Of a stretch of DNA of 64,000 nt, positions 41,517 through 49,118 are shown piece after piece. The stretch covers positions 496,001 through 560,000 of the forward strand of contig NZ_JAWHTC010000002.1 in the NCBI RefSeq assembly GCF_032586155.1. The letters are read 5' to 3'. The notes under the pieces were generated by a model that was not told where the DNA came from, did no database searches, and saw nothing but the letters and a program-made list of their open reading frames with translations. The translations under genes were made by a program, and so were the position numbers. Numbering within the stretch: position 1 is the first letter of the stretch; each line of letters starts with the position of its first letter. Source of the DNA: JAWHTC01 sp032586155. GTDB taxonomy: Bacteria > Pseudomonadota > Alphaproteobacteria > Rhodobacterales > Rhodobacteraceae.

Positions 41517-42926
41517 ATGCTCGAGAAACTGGCGGCCATCGTGGGCGCACAACATGTGCTGACCGGCAGCGATGTGGCACGGTATGGTCACGACTTCACC
41601 CAAACCTATCAATGGACTCCGCTGGCCGTCTGCCGTCCGGCCAACACGGGCGAGGTTGCGGCCCTGGTCCGGCTCGCCAACGAAACCAAAACACCGGTTG
41701 TGCCGGTCTCGGGCAATACCGGGCTGGCCGGGGGCGCCCGCGCCGAGGGTGCCATCATGATCTCGCTGGAGCGCATGAACGCCATCCGCGAAATTCGGCC
41801 CAACGCGCATGTCGCCATTGTCGAGGCTGGTGTGGTGCTGTCGACCCTGCGCGAGGCCGCAACCGAACACGAGCTGATCTTCCCCCTGACCTTCGGTGCA
41901 CAGGGCTCGGCCATGATCGGCGGCAACCTGGCCACCAATGCGGGCGGCTCGAACGTGCTGCGCTATGGCAATACCCGCGACCTGGTGCTGGGGATCGAGG
42001 CGGTGTTGCCCACCGGCGAGGTGATGGACATCATGTCGGAACTGCACAAGGACAACTCGGGCTACAACCTGAAACACCTGCTGATCGGAGCCGAGGGCAC
42101 GCTGGGCATCATCACCGCCGCCGTGCTGAAACTGGTACCGAAACCGCGCGCCTATGCCACCGCCATGGTTGCCGTGCCCGCTTTGGATCAGGCCCTGACG
42201 CTTCTGAACCGCCTGCAAGAGGCCACGGGCGGCGGCGTAGAGGCGTTTGAATACATGCCGCGCAGCTATATCGAACAGCACATGAAAACCATCACCGGCG
42301 CGCGTGAACCTTTTGACGCGCCGCATGAAGTCAACATTCTAGTCGAGGTCGGTGCAACCGCCCCGCGTGACGCGACACTGGGTCCCGACGGTGTTGCACC
42401 GATCACCGAGTATTTCGAAACCATCCTGGGCGAGTTGTTCGAAGAAGGCGCGTTGCTCGATGCCGTGGTGGCTCAGAACGAGGCCCAGCGCCGCGAGATG
42501 TGGGAACGCCGCGAAGCCGCCGCCGAGGTCACACTTTCACGCCAGCCAATCCAGAACAATGACATTGCCGTACCCTTGGACAAGGTGGCGGTCTTCCTTG
42601 AGCGGGCTGACACGATGCTGGAACAGGTGGATGCCGGCAGCACCGCGATGGTGGTCTCGCACCTGGGCGACGGCAACGTTCATTACGCGGTCTGGCCGCA
42701 AAGCCAGGACCCCGAGCGGATGGACGCGATCATGGAGGCGATCGAGGAAATCGCCCTTGATCTTGGCGGCAGTTTCTCGGCGGAACACGGCATCGGCACG
42801 TCGAAACTGCCCTCGATGACTCGGCGCAAGAACAAGGTCGCCCTTGGGGCAATGCGCGCCATCAAGGCAGCCCTTGACCCCAACGACATCATGAATCCCG
42901 GCAAGGTGCTTCCCGCGGATGGCTGA
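41517..42926 (+). CDS. FAD-linked 2-hydroxyacid oxidoreductase (GlcD/D2HGDH-like)
   Basis: FAD-binding (PP-loop) oxidase/dehydrogenase acting on a 2-hydroxy acid. FAD-binding signatures are VVPVSGNTGLAGGARAEGA and MIGGNLATNAGGSNVLRYGN; the C-terminal domain has HLGDGNVHYAVW and GGSFSAEHGIGTSKLPSM with the catalytic His. The start at 41517 (MLEKLAAIVGAQHVL) fits the family; an ATG at 41454 is possible with GGGGGGA upstream. Substrate could be D-2-hydroxyglutarate, D-lactate or glycolate; not distinguishable. It is divergent from the riboswitch. Confidence 0.88.
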   Translation: MLEKLAAIVGAQHVLTGSDVARYGHDFTQTYQWTPLAVCRPANTGEVAALVRLANETKTPVVPVSGNTGLAGGARAEGAIMISLERMNAIREIRPNAHVAIVEAGVVLSTLREAATEHELIFPLTFGAQGSAMIGGNLATNAGGSNVLRYGNTRDLVLGIEAVLPTGEVMDIMSELHKDNSGYNLKHLLIGAEGTLGIITAAVLKLVPKPRAYATAMVAVPALDQALTLLNRLQEATGGGVEAFEYMPRSYIEQHMKTITGAREPFDAPHEVNILVEVGATAPRDATLGPDGVAPITEYFETILGELFEEGALLDAVVAQNEAQRREMWERREAAAEVTLSRQPIQNNDIAVPLDKVAVFLERADTMLEQVDAGSTAMVVSHLGDGNVHYAVWPQSQDPERMDAIMEAIEEIALDLGGSFSAEHGIGTSKLPSMTRRKNKVALGAMRAIKAALDPNDIMNPGKVLPADG

Positions 42927-42933
42927 GCCCACG

Positions 42934-42957
42934 TCTCTTTCTTTGCCTAAATACTCA
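42934..42957 (+). repeat. Dispersed intergenic element, copy 2
   Basis: TCTCTTTCTTTGCC followed by TAAATACTCA, 8 bases after the stop of the FAD-linked oxidase gene. Same layout as the copy after era (32373-32403). Confidence 0.6.
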
Positions 42958-42991
42958 ATTCCGACAGGGCGACCTGACGCACGGCCAAGGC

Positions 42992-43621
42992 TCAGCCACG
43001 CCGGAACATCGCGATCCAGCCGGTATCGGCGGCATGTGCTCCCGTAGCCTTGTCACCGTAGTAACGCACCTCTTGCAGGCGGAATTCGGCAATCTGATCC
43101 CCAAGTGTTGCGAACCGGGCCTTGAACCCGGCTTTCTCCCAATGCTCGCCATTGATCGACAGAGCAATCAGCCCTCCCTTACGCACCACACGCAGTACCT
43201 CGTCGACCCCTTCGGGCCCAACATGGCCGTTGGTGAAGGTCCCCGCGCTGACCGCGCTGCCATAGAACCCGTCCTCGACCGGCAACCGGCCCAGCAGATC
43301 ACCTTCGAATAGCCGATCATAGACATCTTTCTCGGCCGCCGCCGCCAGCATGCCCGGCGAGATGTCGGTGCCATCCACTGGCCCCACCCCAAGCGCCACC
43401 AGCCGTGCCCCAACCAGCCCGGTACCCGCCCCGACATCGAGGATTGGGCCTTCGGGGCCTGCGGCGGCAAAGGCCTCGGCCACACGGTCGGGCAGGACGT
43501 AATCCATGTCGCGCACGAAATCGCTGTCATAGCTCTCGGCCCAGCCGTCATAGTGGCGGCGGTTGTCTTCGGGAGATTTCAGTGCGTAGACCGCGTCGAG
43601 ATCGTCATTGGCATCACTCAT
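42992..43621 (-). CDS. Class I SAM-dependent methyltransferase
   Basis: Small-molecule methyltransferase of 209 residues. SAM-binding motif I is PILDVGAGTGLVGARLVALG, motif II is VDGTDISPGMLAAAAE, and motif III is EVLRVVRKGGLIALSINGEH. The N-terminal HYDGWAESYDSDFVRDMDYV is typical of UbiE/COQ5-like enzymes. The start is MSDANDDLDAVYAL at 43621. Substrate not identified. It is followed on the same strand by nothing obvious; the SnoaL-like gene lies upstream at 43660. Confidence 0.85.
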   Translation of the reverse strand: MSDANDDLDAVYALKSPEDNRRHYDGWAESYDSDFVRDMDYVLPDRVAEAFAAAGPEGPILDVGAGTGLVGARLVALGVGPVDGTDISPGMLAAAAEKDVYDRLFEGDLLGRLPVEDGFYGSAVSAGTFTNGHVGPEGVDEVLRVVRKGGLIALSINGEHWEKAGFKARFATLGDQIAEFRLQEVRYYGDKATGAHAADTGWIAMFRRG

Positions 43622-43659
43622 CTGCCCATGACACACCGTGCCTGCGCATCACGTCAACC

Positions 43660-44079
43660 CTAGCCACCGGATTTCAGCGCCTTACCGAACTCCAGGAAGC
43701 GCGGGTCGCTCTTAACCCGGTCATTCATCGCCTGGCGTAAGGCCTCAACCGATTTCAGCGGCCGCATCACCACTTCGAACTCAGCAATCAGCCCGTCCTC
43801 GCCAAGGGTGATCAGGTCAACGCCCACCGCGTCGAATTCACCGATCTTGCACTGGAACTCCAGCGCCCAGTCGTCACCCGAACCCATCACCCGCCGGTAA
43901 CGGAAGTCGGAAAACACCTGCCCGACATAACCCAGAACAGCGGCCACCGGCGCACGACCCTGCCAGACCGCCCAGTAGGTCGGCGGTAAGAACCGCACCT
44001 CTTCTGCCAGGATCGGGGCAATCGCCGCAGCGTCTCCCTTGGCTACGACCTCCATCATCGTTTCGATTGTCGGGTGCAT
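43660..44079 (-). CDS. NTF2/SnoaL-like fold protein
   Basis: A 139-residue alpha-beta barrel protein of the SnoaL/NTF2-like superfamily (TIETMMEVVAKGDAAAIAPI at the N-terminus, then RFLPPTYWAVWQGRAPVAAV and FEVVMRPLKSVEALRQAMND). Members include cyclases, isomerases and binding proteins, and no catalytic Asp-His pair is clearly identifiable. It is divergent from the RluA gene. Confidence 0.72.
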   Translation of the reverse strand: MHPTIETMMEVVAKGDAAAIAPILAEEVRFLPPTYWAVWQGRAPVAAVLGYVGQVFSDFRYRRVMGSGDDWALEFQCKIGEFDAVGVDLITLGEDGLIAEFEVVMRPLKSVEALRQAMNDRVKSDPRFLEFGKALKSGG

Positions 44080-44182
44080 CGCAGGTCTCCTTCTGGTTCA
44101 CGCCAGCCTGCCCGCCCGATAGCCCTATCACAAGCCTGACGTCGGGTTGCGAAGGAACCTCCCCCACGCTATGGCCCGGGTC

Positions 44183-44827
44183 ATGAGCGACATCTATTCA
44201 CCGCCCCAGGACCCGCTCGAGGTTCTGCACGAAGATCACGAGTTGATCGTAGTGAACAAGCCCGCAGGCCTGCTGTCGGTGCCGGGCAAGGGCGAGCACT
44301 TGGCCGATTGCCTTCTGAGCAGGGTACAGGCGGCGTTTCCGACCGCACTTTTGGTGCATCGGCTGGATCGGGACACCTCGGGCGTGATGATCTTTGCCGC
44401 CACGCCCCATGCCCAGCGCCACCTTGGCCTGCAGTTCGAGAAACGTCAGACCAAGAAGATTTATGTCGCCCGGGTCCATGGCATTCCAGAGGAGAAGGTA
44501 GGCACCATCGACCTGCCCCTGATCGTGGACTGGCCCAACCGACCACGCCAGATGGTCTGCCATGACACCGGCAAACAGGCGATTACCGATTACAAGGTGA
44601 TCAAATCTGGAGAAGGCGAAGCCCGGGTGCGGTTGATGCCCAAGACCGGGCGTAGCCATCAGCTCCGCGTGCATATGGCTGCCATCGGCCACCCGATTCT
44701 GGGAGATCCGTTCTATTCGAGCAATGCCAGCGACTATCCGCGGATGATGTTGCACGCTCAGGAACTGCGCTTGCGCCATCCAGATGGCGGCAAAGGCATG
44801 CGGTTCTTTGCTAAGGCACCGTTCTGA
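44183..44827 (+). CDS. RluA-family pseudouridine synthase
   Basis: Converts uridine to pseudouridine in rRNA or tRNA. The catalytic Asp is in HRLDRDTSGVMIFA (near residue 58); other signatures are IVVNKPAGLLSVPGKGE, KIYVARVHG and the terminal SHQLRVHMAAIGHPILGDPF. No S4 domain precedes, as in RluA rather than RluD. The start is MSDIYSPPQDPLEVL at 44183. 214 residues. Which RNA position is modified is unknown; convergent with the basic-repeat gene, separated by 3 bp. Confidence 0.9.
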   Translation: MSDIYSPPQDPLEVLHEDHELIVVNKPAGLLSVPGKGEHLADCLLSRVQAAFPTALLVHRLDRDTSGVMIFAATPHAQRHLGLQFEKRQTKKIYVARVHGIPEEKVGTIDLPLIVDWPNRPRQMVCHDTGKQAITDYKVIKSGEGEARVRLMPKTGRSHQLRVHMAAIGHPILGDPFYSSNASDYPRMMLHAQELRLRHPDGGKGMRFFAKAPF

Positions 44828-44830
44828 CGA

Positions 44831-45511
44831 CTACTTGGCCGGGTCTTTCGGCAAGGGCGTGAACTGTTTGCGCGTTTCCGGCGGCAGCTTTTTCGCGGCC
44901 CGGTGGTAGTCGCCGCGCGCATCGGAATACTCGGCCCGCCCAAAGGCCTCTTGCATCGGGTTCTTGTCCTTGATCGCCTTTTTAACCTTCTGGCGCTTCT
45001 CTTCGGCAATGTCACGTTTATGGATCACGTCAAACGCGGTCAGGATGGCCTTGGCCCACTTGCGCAGCGCCTTGTCTTTCTTCTGATTGGCATAACGTTT
45101 CAGCTGCACGAAAATCAGATTGAATTCGACGGATTTCCACCCCGAATACCCGTCTCCCATCTCGGTCACCTGATCGACAAAGTTTTCCAGGCGCTTGCCG
45201 TTGGTTGCCAGGCCCTTGAGTTTGTCCTTCTTGGCGTATCCCGCGATTTTGCTTTGCGTGTCACGCACGGCGCGTATTTTCGATTGCTTGTAATCAGCGT
45301 GCACCGGAACGGATTTTTTGGTCGTCGATTTGCCGTTCTTTTTAGGCGCGGTGGCCGGCTTCTTAGGGGCGGTGGTTGTTTTTGTGTTGTCGTCCGTCGC
45401 GCCTCCGTCGCCCCCCATGGCAACGGCCATTGTGCCAATGTGCCCATCCAGCCCAGGCATGCATATCATGCCGACACCGAGAAGAATTGCGTAAATGAAA
45501 CGTAGAATCAT
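44831..45511 (-). CDS. Secreted Lys-rich hypothetical protein
   Basis: A 226-residue protein of unknown function with a signal peptide (MILRFIYAILLGVGMICMPG) and a very Lys/Thr/Ala/Pro-rich segment (PKKPATAPKKNGKSTTKKSV) at residues about 60-80. The rest is helical and strongly basic (KQSKIRAVRDTQSKIAGYAK, RQKVKKAIKDKNPMQ). The start at 45511 has AGGGGG upstream, better than the 45586 alternative. GC is lower than flanks. No homologue recognised. Confidence 0.6.
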   Translation of the reverse strand: MILRFIYAILLGVGMICMPGLDGHIGTMAVAMGGDGGATDDNTKTTTAPKKPATAPKKNGKSTTKKSVPVHADYKQSKIRAVRDTQSKIAGYAKKDKLKGLATNGKRLENFVDQVTEMGDGYSGWKSVEFNLIFVQLKRYANQKKDKALRKWAKAILTAFDVIHKRDIAEEKRQKVKKAIKDKNPMQEAFGRAEYSDARGDYHRAAKKLPPETRKQFTPLPKDPAK

Positions 45512-45630
45512 GAGAATGCCCCCTTTGGTAGCCCGAAAAACGGATTGCTGCGCACAAATCAACGTGGAAGCACTGGCAATAGACATGTACCAGTATAGCA
45601 GGATTTCAAAAAAACCGGAAAACCGCGGGA

Positions 45631-46755
45631 TCAGGCGGCGCGGCGCTGCATCAGCGTAATCGCCTCGAACGGCTTGATCATCAGATAGGCCGAGCGCGCG
45701 TGTTCCGGCAGCATCCGCCGGTCGGCTCCGGCCAGAAGACTCGCTGCCAACGGACCGGGCTTGCGCCGCAGACGGCCCAGATACAGGCTCTCAACCGGAC
45801 AGCCCGCCGCGATCACCGACTCGTGCCGCGGCAGGATCAGCTGGGTATAGCTCACGGTCACCGCCCCGGTTAGCTGAATCGCCGAAATACCATTGACCAG
45901 GTGCCGTGCGGGAACCAGAACCGCCTCGCGGCCGAAGGTGTATTCCACCTCCGATCCACCCACGACAAGGCGTTGATCCGGGGCCACGACGATATCTCGG
46001 ATCAACCCGAAATAGGGCGCCCTAAGACGCACCGGACGGAACGACCCACAGGCCGGCACCGTGCGCCGAACCGCTTGCAACACCGGCACCACGCCGGATT
46101 CCAGCGTCTCGACCATGTCACCGCGCCGCAGGTCGCCCGCATGAGCATAGCCACCTCTGGCAAGGATCGGCACATTGGCTGTCAGACAGGGCATTGGCCC
46201 AACGGGTTCGACCTCGTCCGAGACAGCAAAGAACTGAACGTCTTCATCCAGCAGGCGACGGCGCGGATCGGTCGCGATGATCCGCACGTCTTCCAGCATC
46301 AAGGGTCGCGCGCTTTGTAATTCGACCGTGGTGACGCTGTCGTATTCCGGCCGCTCGATGGACAGTCGGCCGCGATGGGCCGGCCCGGTACCGCTGGTAT
46401 TGCGGGCCCAGCTGTAAGAGATGCGCAAGATATCGGCGCGGTCCTGGCTGTCATGGTGCAGCGCCGTGTGAAACACGTCCACCCCGTCGGCAATCACCAG
46501 AACAAGCCCGCCACCGGGCAGCGCCTGTAAGGTCAACTTGTAGGGTCTGGGATAGGCCCGTTCGAAAGCCAGCAACGTCTGGGGCCGCCCGTCCGGTGAC
46601 AGCCGGGACTCGATCATCATCGAACCTTGCGGCATCGGGCAATCCAGCTGACTGGCGGTGGCAACAGCGCCGGGCGCCGCGGGGTCCACCTCCCTGAACA
46701 TGCCTTCGGCACAGAACCTGTGTTCTTCGGCATCCGATATGGCAATCCAGCCCAT
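45631..46755 (-). CDS. Hint_2-domain protein with intact N-terminal Cys
   Basis: A 374-residue protein with an N-terminal domain of unknown type and a C-terminal Hint_2 domain: MPCLTANVPILARGGYAHAG then LRRGDMVETLESGVVP (Cys box and block A), FRPVRLRAPYFGL, and the closing LPRHESVIAAGCPVESLYLG (F/G block). In contrast to the gene at 23370-23942 the Cys is retained. These Hint proteins are frequent in Rhodobacterales and often sit on the cell surface; no signal peptide is seen here, so export is uncertain. The start at 46755 is the first in-frame ATG. Confidence 0.7.
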   Translation of the reverse strand: MGWIAISDAEEHRFCAEGMFREVDPAAPGAVATASQLDCPMPQGSMMIESRLSPDGRPQTLLAFERAYPRPYKLTLQALPGGGLVLVIADGVDVFHTALHHDSQDRADILRISYSWARNTSGTGPAHRGRLSIERPEYDSVTTVELQSARPLMLEDVRIIATDPRRRLLDEDVQFFAVSDEVEPVGPMPCLTANVPILARGGYAHAGDLRRGDMVETLESGVVPVLQAVRRTVPACGSFRPVRLRAPYFGLIRDIVVAPDQRLVVGGSEVEYTFGREAVLVPARHLVNGISAIQLTGAVTVSYTQLILPRHESVIAAGCPVESLYLGRLRRKPGPLAASLLAGADRRMLPEHARSAYLMIKPFEAITLMQRRAA

Positions 46756-47142
46756 GCGCGCCCTATGCCTCCCGGGACAGTGGCGCGTGGCCCGGCTCCA
46801 AAGGCCGCACCACGTGGTGTTTCGGGATCTGCCGCGCCGCTAGCATGCCTGCCCAACCCTCGCTTGCGAGACAGAAGCTGGTGTGGAAATCGCCTATGGA
46901 AAACCGCACGGGTGCCGTGCGTTCTGCCTTGATCTGCGAACTCTGCTCACCGCCGGGGCTTTTGCCCGGCCAACCCTGCCTCGGGTCTTGTTTGTTACAA
47001 GATGGTTAGCACAAGCTCGGATCGCTTGTTAAGGAAAATCTCAACACCGTGTCACTCGGCGGTGCAAAAGCCACATTTGCGCCCGCCGGGCATCTCGGAT
47101 ACGGGTTCTTGCAACGCTCTTCGATGCAACGAGGCCACGCCC
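46756..47142. other. 387-bp gene-free stretch before dapE
   Basis: No gene on either strand fits. Short hairpins occur, for example CACCACGTGGTG at about 46803-46814. The region may hold divergent promoters for dapE (plus) and the Hint gene (minus), but no consensus is convincing. On the minus strand, immediately upstream of the Hint ATG, the other frame reads HVVRPLEPGHAPLSREA before a stop, which is not clearly coding. Confidence 0.3.
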
Positions 47143-48291
47143 ATGACCGCACCCCTTGACCCAATTCACCTGACCCAGAACTTGATCCGCTGCAACTCGG
47201 TCACACCGCTCGAAGGCGGCGCGCTGGTGCTTCTGGACGAAGTGCTAACCGAGGCCGGTTTCATCTGTACCCGTGTCGATCGCGGCGGGGTCTCGAACCT
47301 ATATGCCCGCTGGGGCGAGCGGGGCCATGCCCGCAGCTTCGGCTTCAATGGTCATACCGACGTTGTGCCCCCGGGCGACGAAGCCGCCTGGCGTCACGGC
47401 CCGTTTTCCGGCCATCTCGAAGATGGCGTCCTCTGGGGCCGTGGTGCCACCGACATGAAATCGGGCGTTGCCGCCTATGTTGCAGCCGTGGTCGATTTCG
47501 TCCGCGAAACACCCCCCGACGGAGCCTTGATTCTCGCGATCACAGGCGATGAAGAGGGCGACGCAACCGACGGGACCACTGCGCTTTTGGATTGGATGGC
47601 TGAGAATGGCGAAGCAATGTCCGCCTGCCTCGTCGGCGAACCCACCTGCCCCAACGAAATGGGCGAGATGATGAAGATCGGTCGCCGCGGTTCGATGACC
47701 GCGTGGTTCTCGGTGATGGGCAAACAGGGCCATTCCGCCTATCCCCATCGCGCAATCAACCCGCTCCCGGCCATGGCGCGACTGATGGACAGGCTGGCCT
47801 CGCATACCCTTGACGAAGGCACCGAACATTTCGACGCCTCGACCCTGGCCGTGGTCAGCATTGACACGGGCAACACCGCGACCAACGTGATCCCGGCCAA
47901 GTGTTCCAGCGCTGTCAATATCCGTTTCAACGACGCCCATTCCGGCAAATCCCTCACGAAATGGCTCAAGGACGAGGCTGACACCGTTGCCGCAGAATTC
48001 GGCGTCGGCATCGATACCCGGATCAAGATCTCGGGTGAAAGCTTCCTGACACCGCCCGGCCCGCTCTCGGACCTGGTGGCAAACTCGGTCGAAGCCGAAA
48101 CCGGCCGCCGCCCCGAATTGTCCACCACCGGCGGCACCTCGGATGCACGCTTCATCAAGGACCGCTGTCCGGTGGTCGAGTTCGGGCTTGTCGGCAAGAC
48201 CATGCACCAGGTCAACGAACAGGTTCCCGCCGAGCAGATCACCCAACTCAAGGCGATCTACGCCCGCATCCTTCGCGACTATTTTGCCTGA
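47143..48291 (+). CDS. dapE: Succinyl-diaminopimelate desuccinylase
   Basis: Zinc enzyme of the lysine and diaminopimelate pathway, hydrolysing N-succinyl-LL-diaminopimelate. Metal ligands and catalytic residues are in FGFNGHTDVVPPGDE, WGRGATDMKSGVAAYVAAVV, ITGDEEGDATDGT and EFGLVGKTMHQVNEQV. The start at 47143 (MTAPLDPIHLTQNLIR) follows GAGG. 382 residues. The next gene begins just at its stop. Confidence 0.95.
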   Translation: MTAPLDPIHLTQNLIRCNSVTPLEGGALVLLDEVLTEAGFICTRVDRGGVSNLYARWGERGHARSFGFNGHTDVVPPGDEAAWRHGPFSGHLEDGVLWGRGATDMKSGVAAYVAAVVDFVRETPPDGALILAITGDEEGDATDGTTALLDWMAENGEAMSACLVGEPTCPNEMGEMMKIGRRGSMTAWFSVMGKQGHSAYPHRAINPLPAMARLMDRLASHTLDEGTEHFDASTLAVVSIDTGNTATNVIPAKCSSAVNIRFNDAHSGKSLTKWLKDEADTVAAEFGVGIDTRIKISGESFLTPPGPLSDLVANSVEAETGRRPELSTTGGTSDARFIKDRCPVVEFGLVGKTMHQVNEQVPAEQITQLKAIYARILRDYFA

Positions 48292-48856
48292 ACCGCCCCG
48301 CCTGATTGTCATGGTCAAGGCCCCGGTCGCCGGCCGGGTCAAAACCCGCCTTGGCCGCGACATCGGCGCGATTCCGGCCACCTGGTGGTTCCGCCATCAG
48401 GTGACGCGACTGCTGCGCGAGGTGGACGACCCCCGCTGGCGGACCGTTCTGGCGGTGGCTCCCGACACGGCTCTCCACGCGCGCTTCTGGCCGGCCCATT
48501 TCCCCCGCGTATCCCAGGGCCGCGGCGACCTGGGTGCCCGCATGGCCCGCCTTTTGCGCCTGCCCCACCCCGGCCCGGTCTGCCTTGTCGGTGGCGACAT
48601 TCCCAGCCTGAGCGCGGCGCACATCAGCCATGCCTTCGCGGCTCTGGGTGGCAATGATTTTATCTTCGGGCCCGCCACCGATGGCGGCTTCTGGCTCGCC
48701 GGGTTGCGCCATCCATCCCTTGCGCCCGCGGGGCTATTTAGCGGGGTGGACTGGTCAACCGCAACGGCTCTGAACGACAGCCTGAAAACACTGGCAGGGC
48801 GTCGGGTGCAATTGGCTGACCGCCTGTCCGATGTCGACCGCGCAGCCGATTTATGA
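48284..48856 (+). CDS. CofC-like / DUF2064 transferase
   Basis: Protein of about 190 residues with the nucleotidyl-transferase fold signature of the TIGR04282/DUF2064 family: PRLIVMVKAPVAGRVKTRLG, GPVCLVGGDIPSLSAAHISH, FIFGPATDGGFWLAGLRHPS. Family members are annotated as glycosyltransferases or CofC-like proteins without firm function. A TTG at 48284 overlaps the dapE stop by 8 bases and gives the usual N-terminus; an internal ATG (48311) would be short. Pairing with dapE is by proximity. Confidence 0.7.
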   Translation: MPEPPRLIVMVKAPVAGRVKTRLGRDIGAIPATWWFRHQVTRLLREVDDPRWRTVLAVAPDTALHARFWPAHFPRVSQGRGDLGARMARLLRLPHPGPVCLVGGDIPSLSAAHISHAFAALGGNDFIFGPATDGGFWLAGLRHPSLAPAGLFSGVDWSTATALNDSLKTLAGRRVQLADRLSDVDRAADL

Positions 48857-48860
48857 GGCT

Positions 48861-48881
48861 TTGCGCCGCCTTCGGCGTCGC
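48861..48881. repeat. Short repeated GC-rich hairpin, copy 1
   Basis: GCGCCGCCTTCGGCGTCGC, preceded by TT, recurs identically at 56665-56685. The CGCCGCCTTCGGCG part can form a small tetraloop-type hairpin. Both copies lie just after a plus-strand gene. Confidence 0.55.
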
Positions 48882-48968
48882 CAGGGGGCCTCGCTTCGCT
48901 CGGCCAAACGCACGCTGATGGCGGTCATTCGGAAGTGATCCCGGTCGGGTGAATGGTCCGTTGGATTT

Positions 48969-49027
48969 TGAGTATTTGGATCAAGGAAGAGGGGCAATCG
49001 CGTTCTCTTTCTTGACCCAAATACTCA
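48969..49027. repeat. Dispersed element in inverted orientation (copies 3 and 4)
   Basis: TGAGTATTTGGATCAAGG (48969-48986) and, on the other strand, CTCTTTCTTGACCCAAATACTCA-like sequence at 49005-49027 make an imperfect inverted repeat of two copies of the dispersed element, about 13 bases apart. This gives a long hairpin just upstream of the RNase R gene. The 262-bp gap holds nothing else recognisable. Confidence 0.65.
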
Positions 49028-49118
49028 CTGAAACGCCTGTGCCACCCGCCCAACGCCTGAAAAGCGACACGCGACTTTTCCAATGACGCCCAGCGCCGCC
49101 CGTGCTAGGGGAGCCGCC

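Noticed and set aside
46756..46860. N-terminal extension of the Hint protein (frame HVVRPLEPGHAPLSREA)
   Set aside because: Protein-like but ends in a stop 10 bases before the Hint ATG and in another frame; an indel would be required and no homologue is certain.
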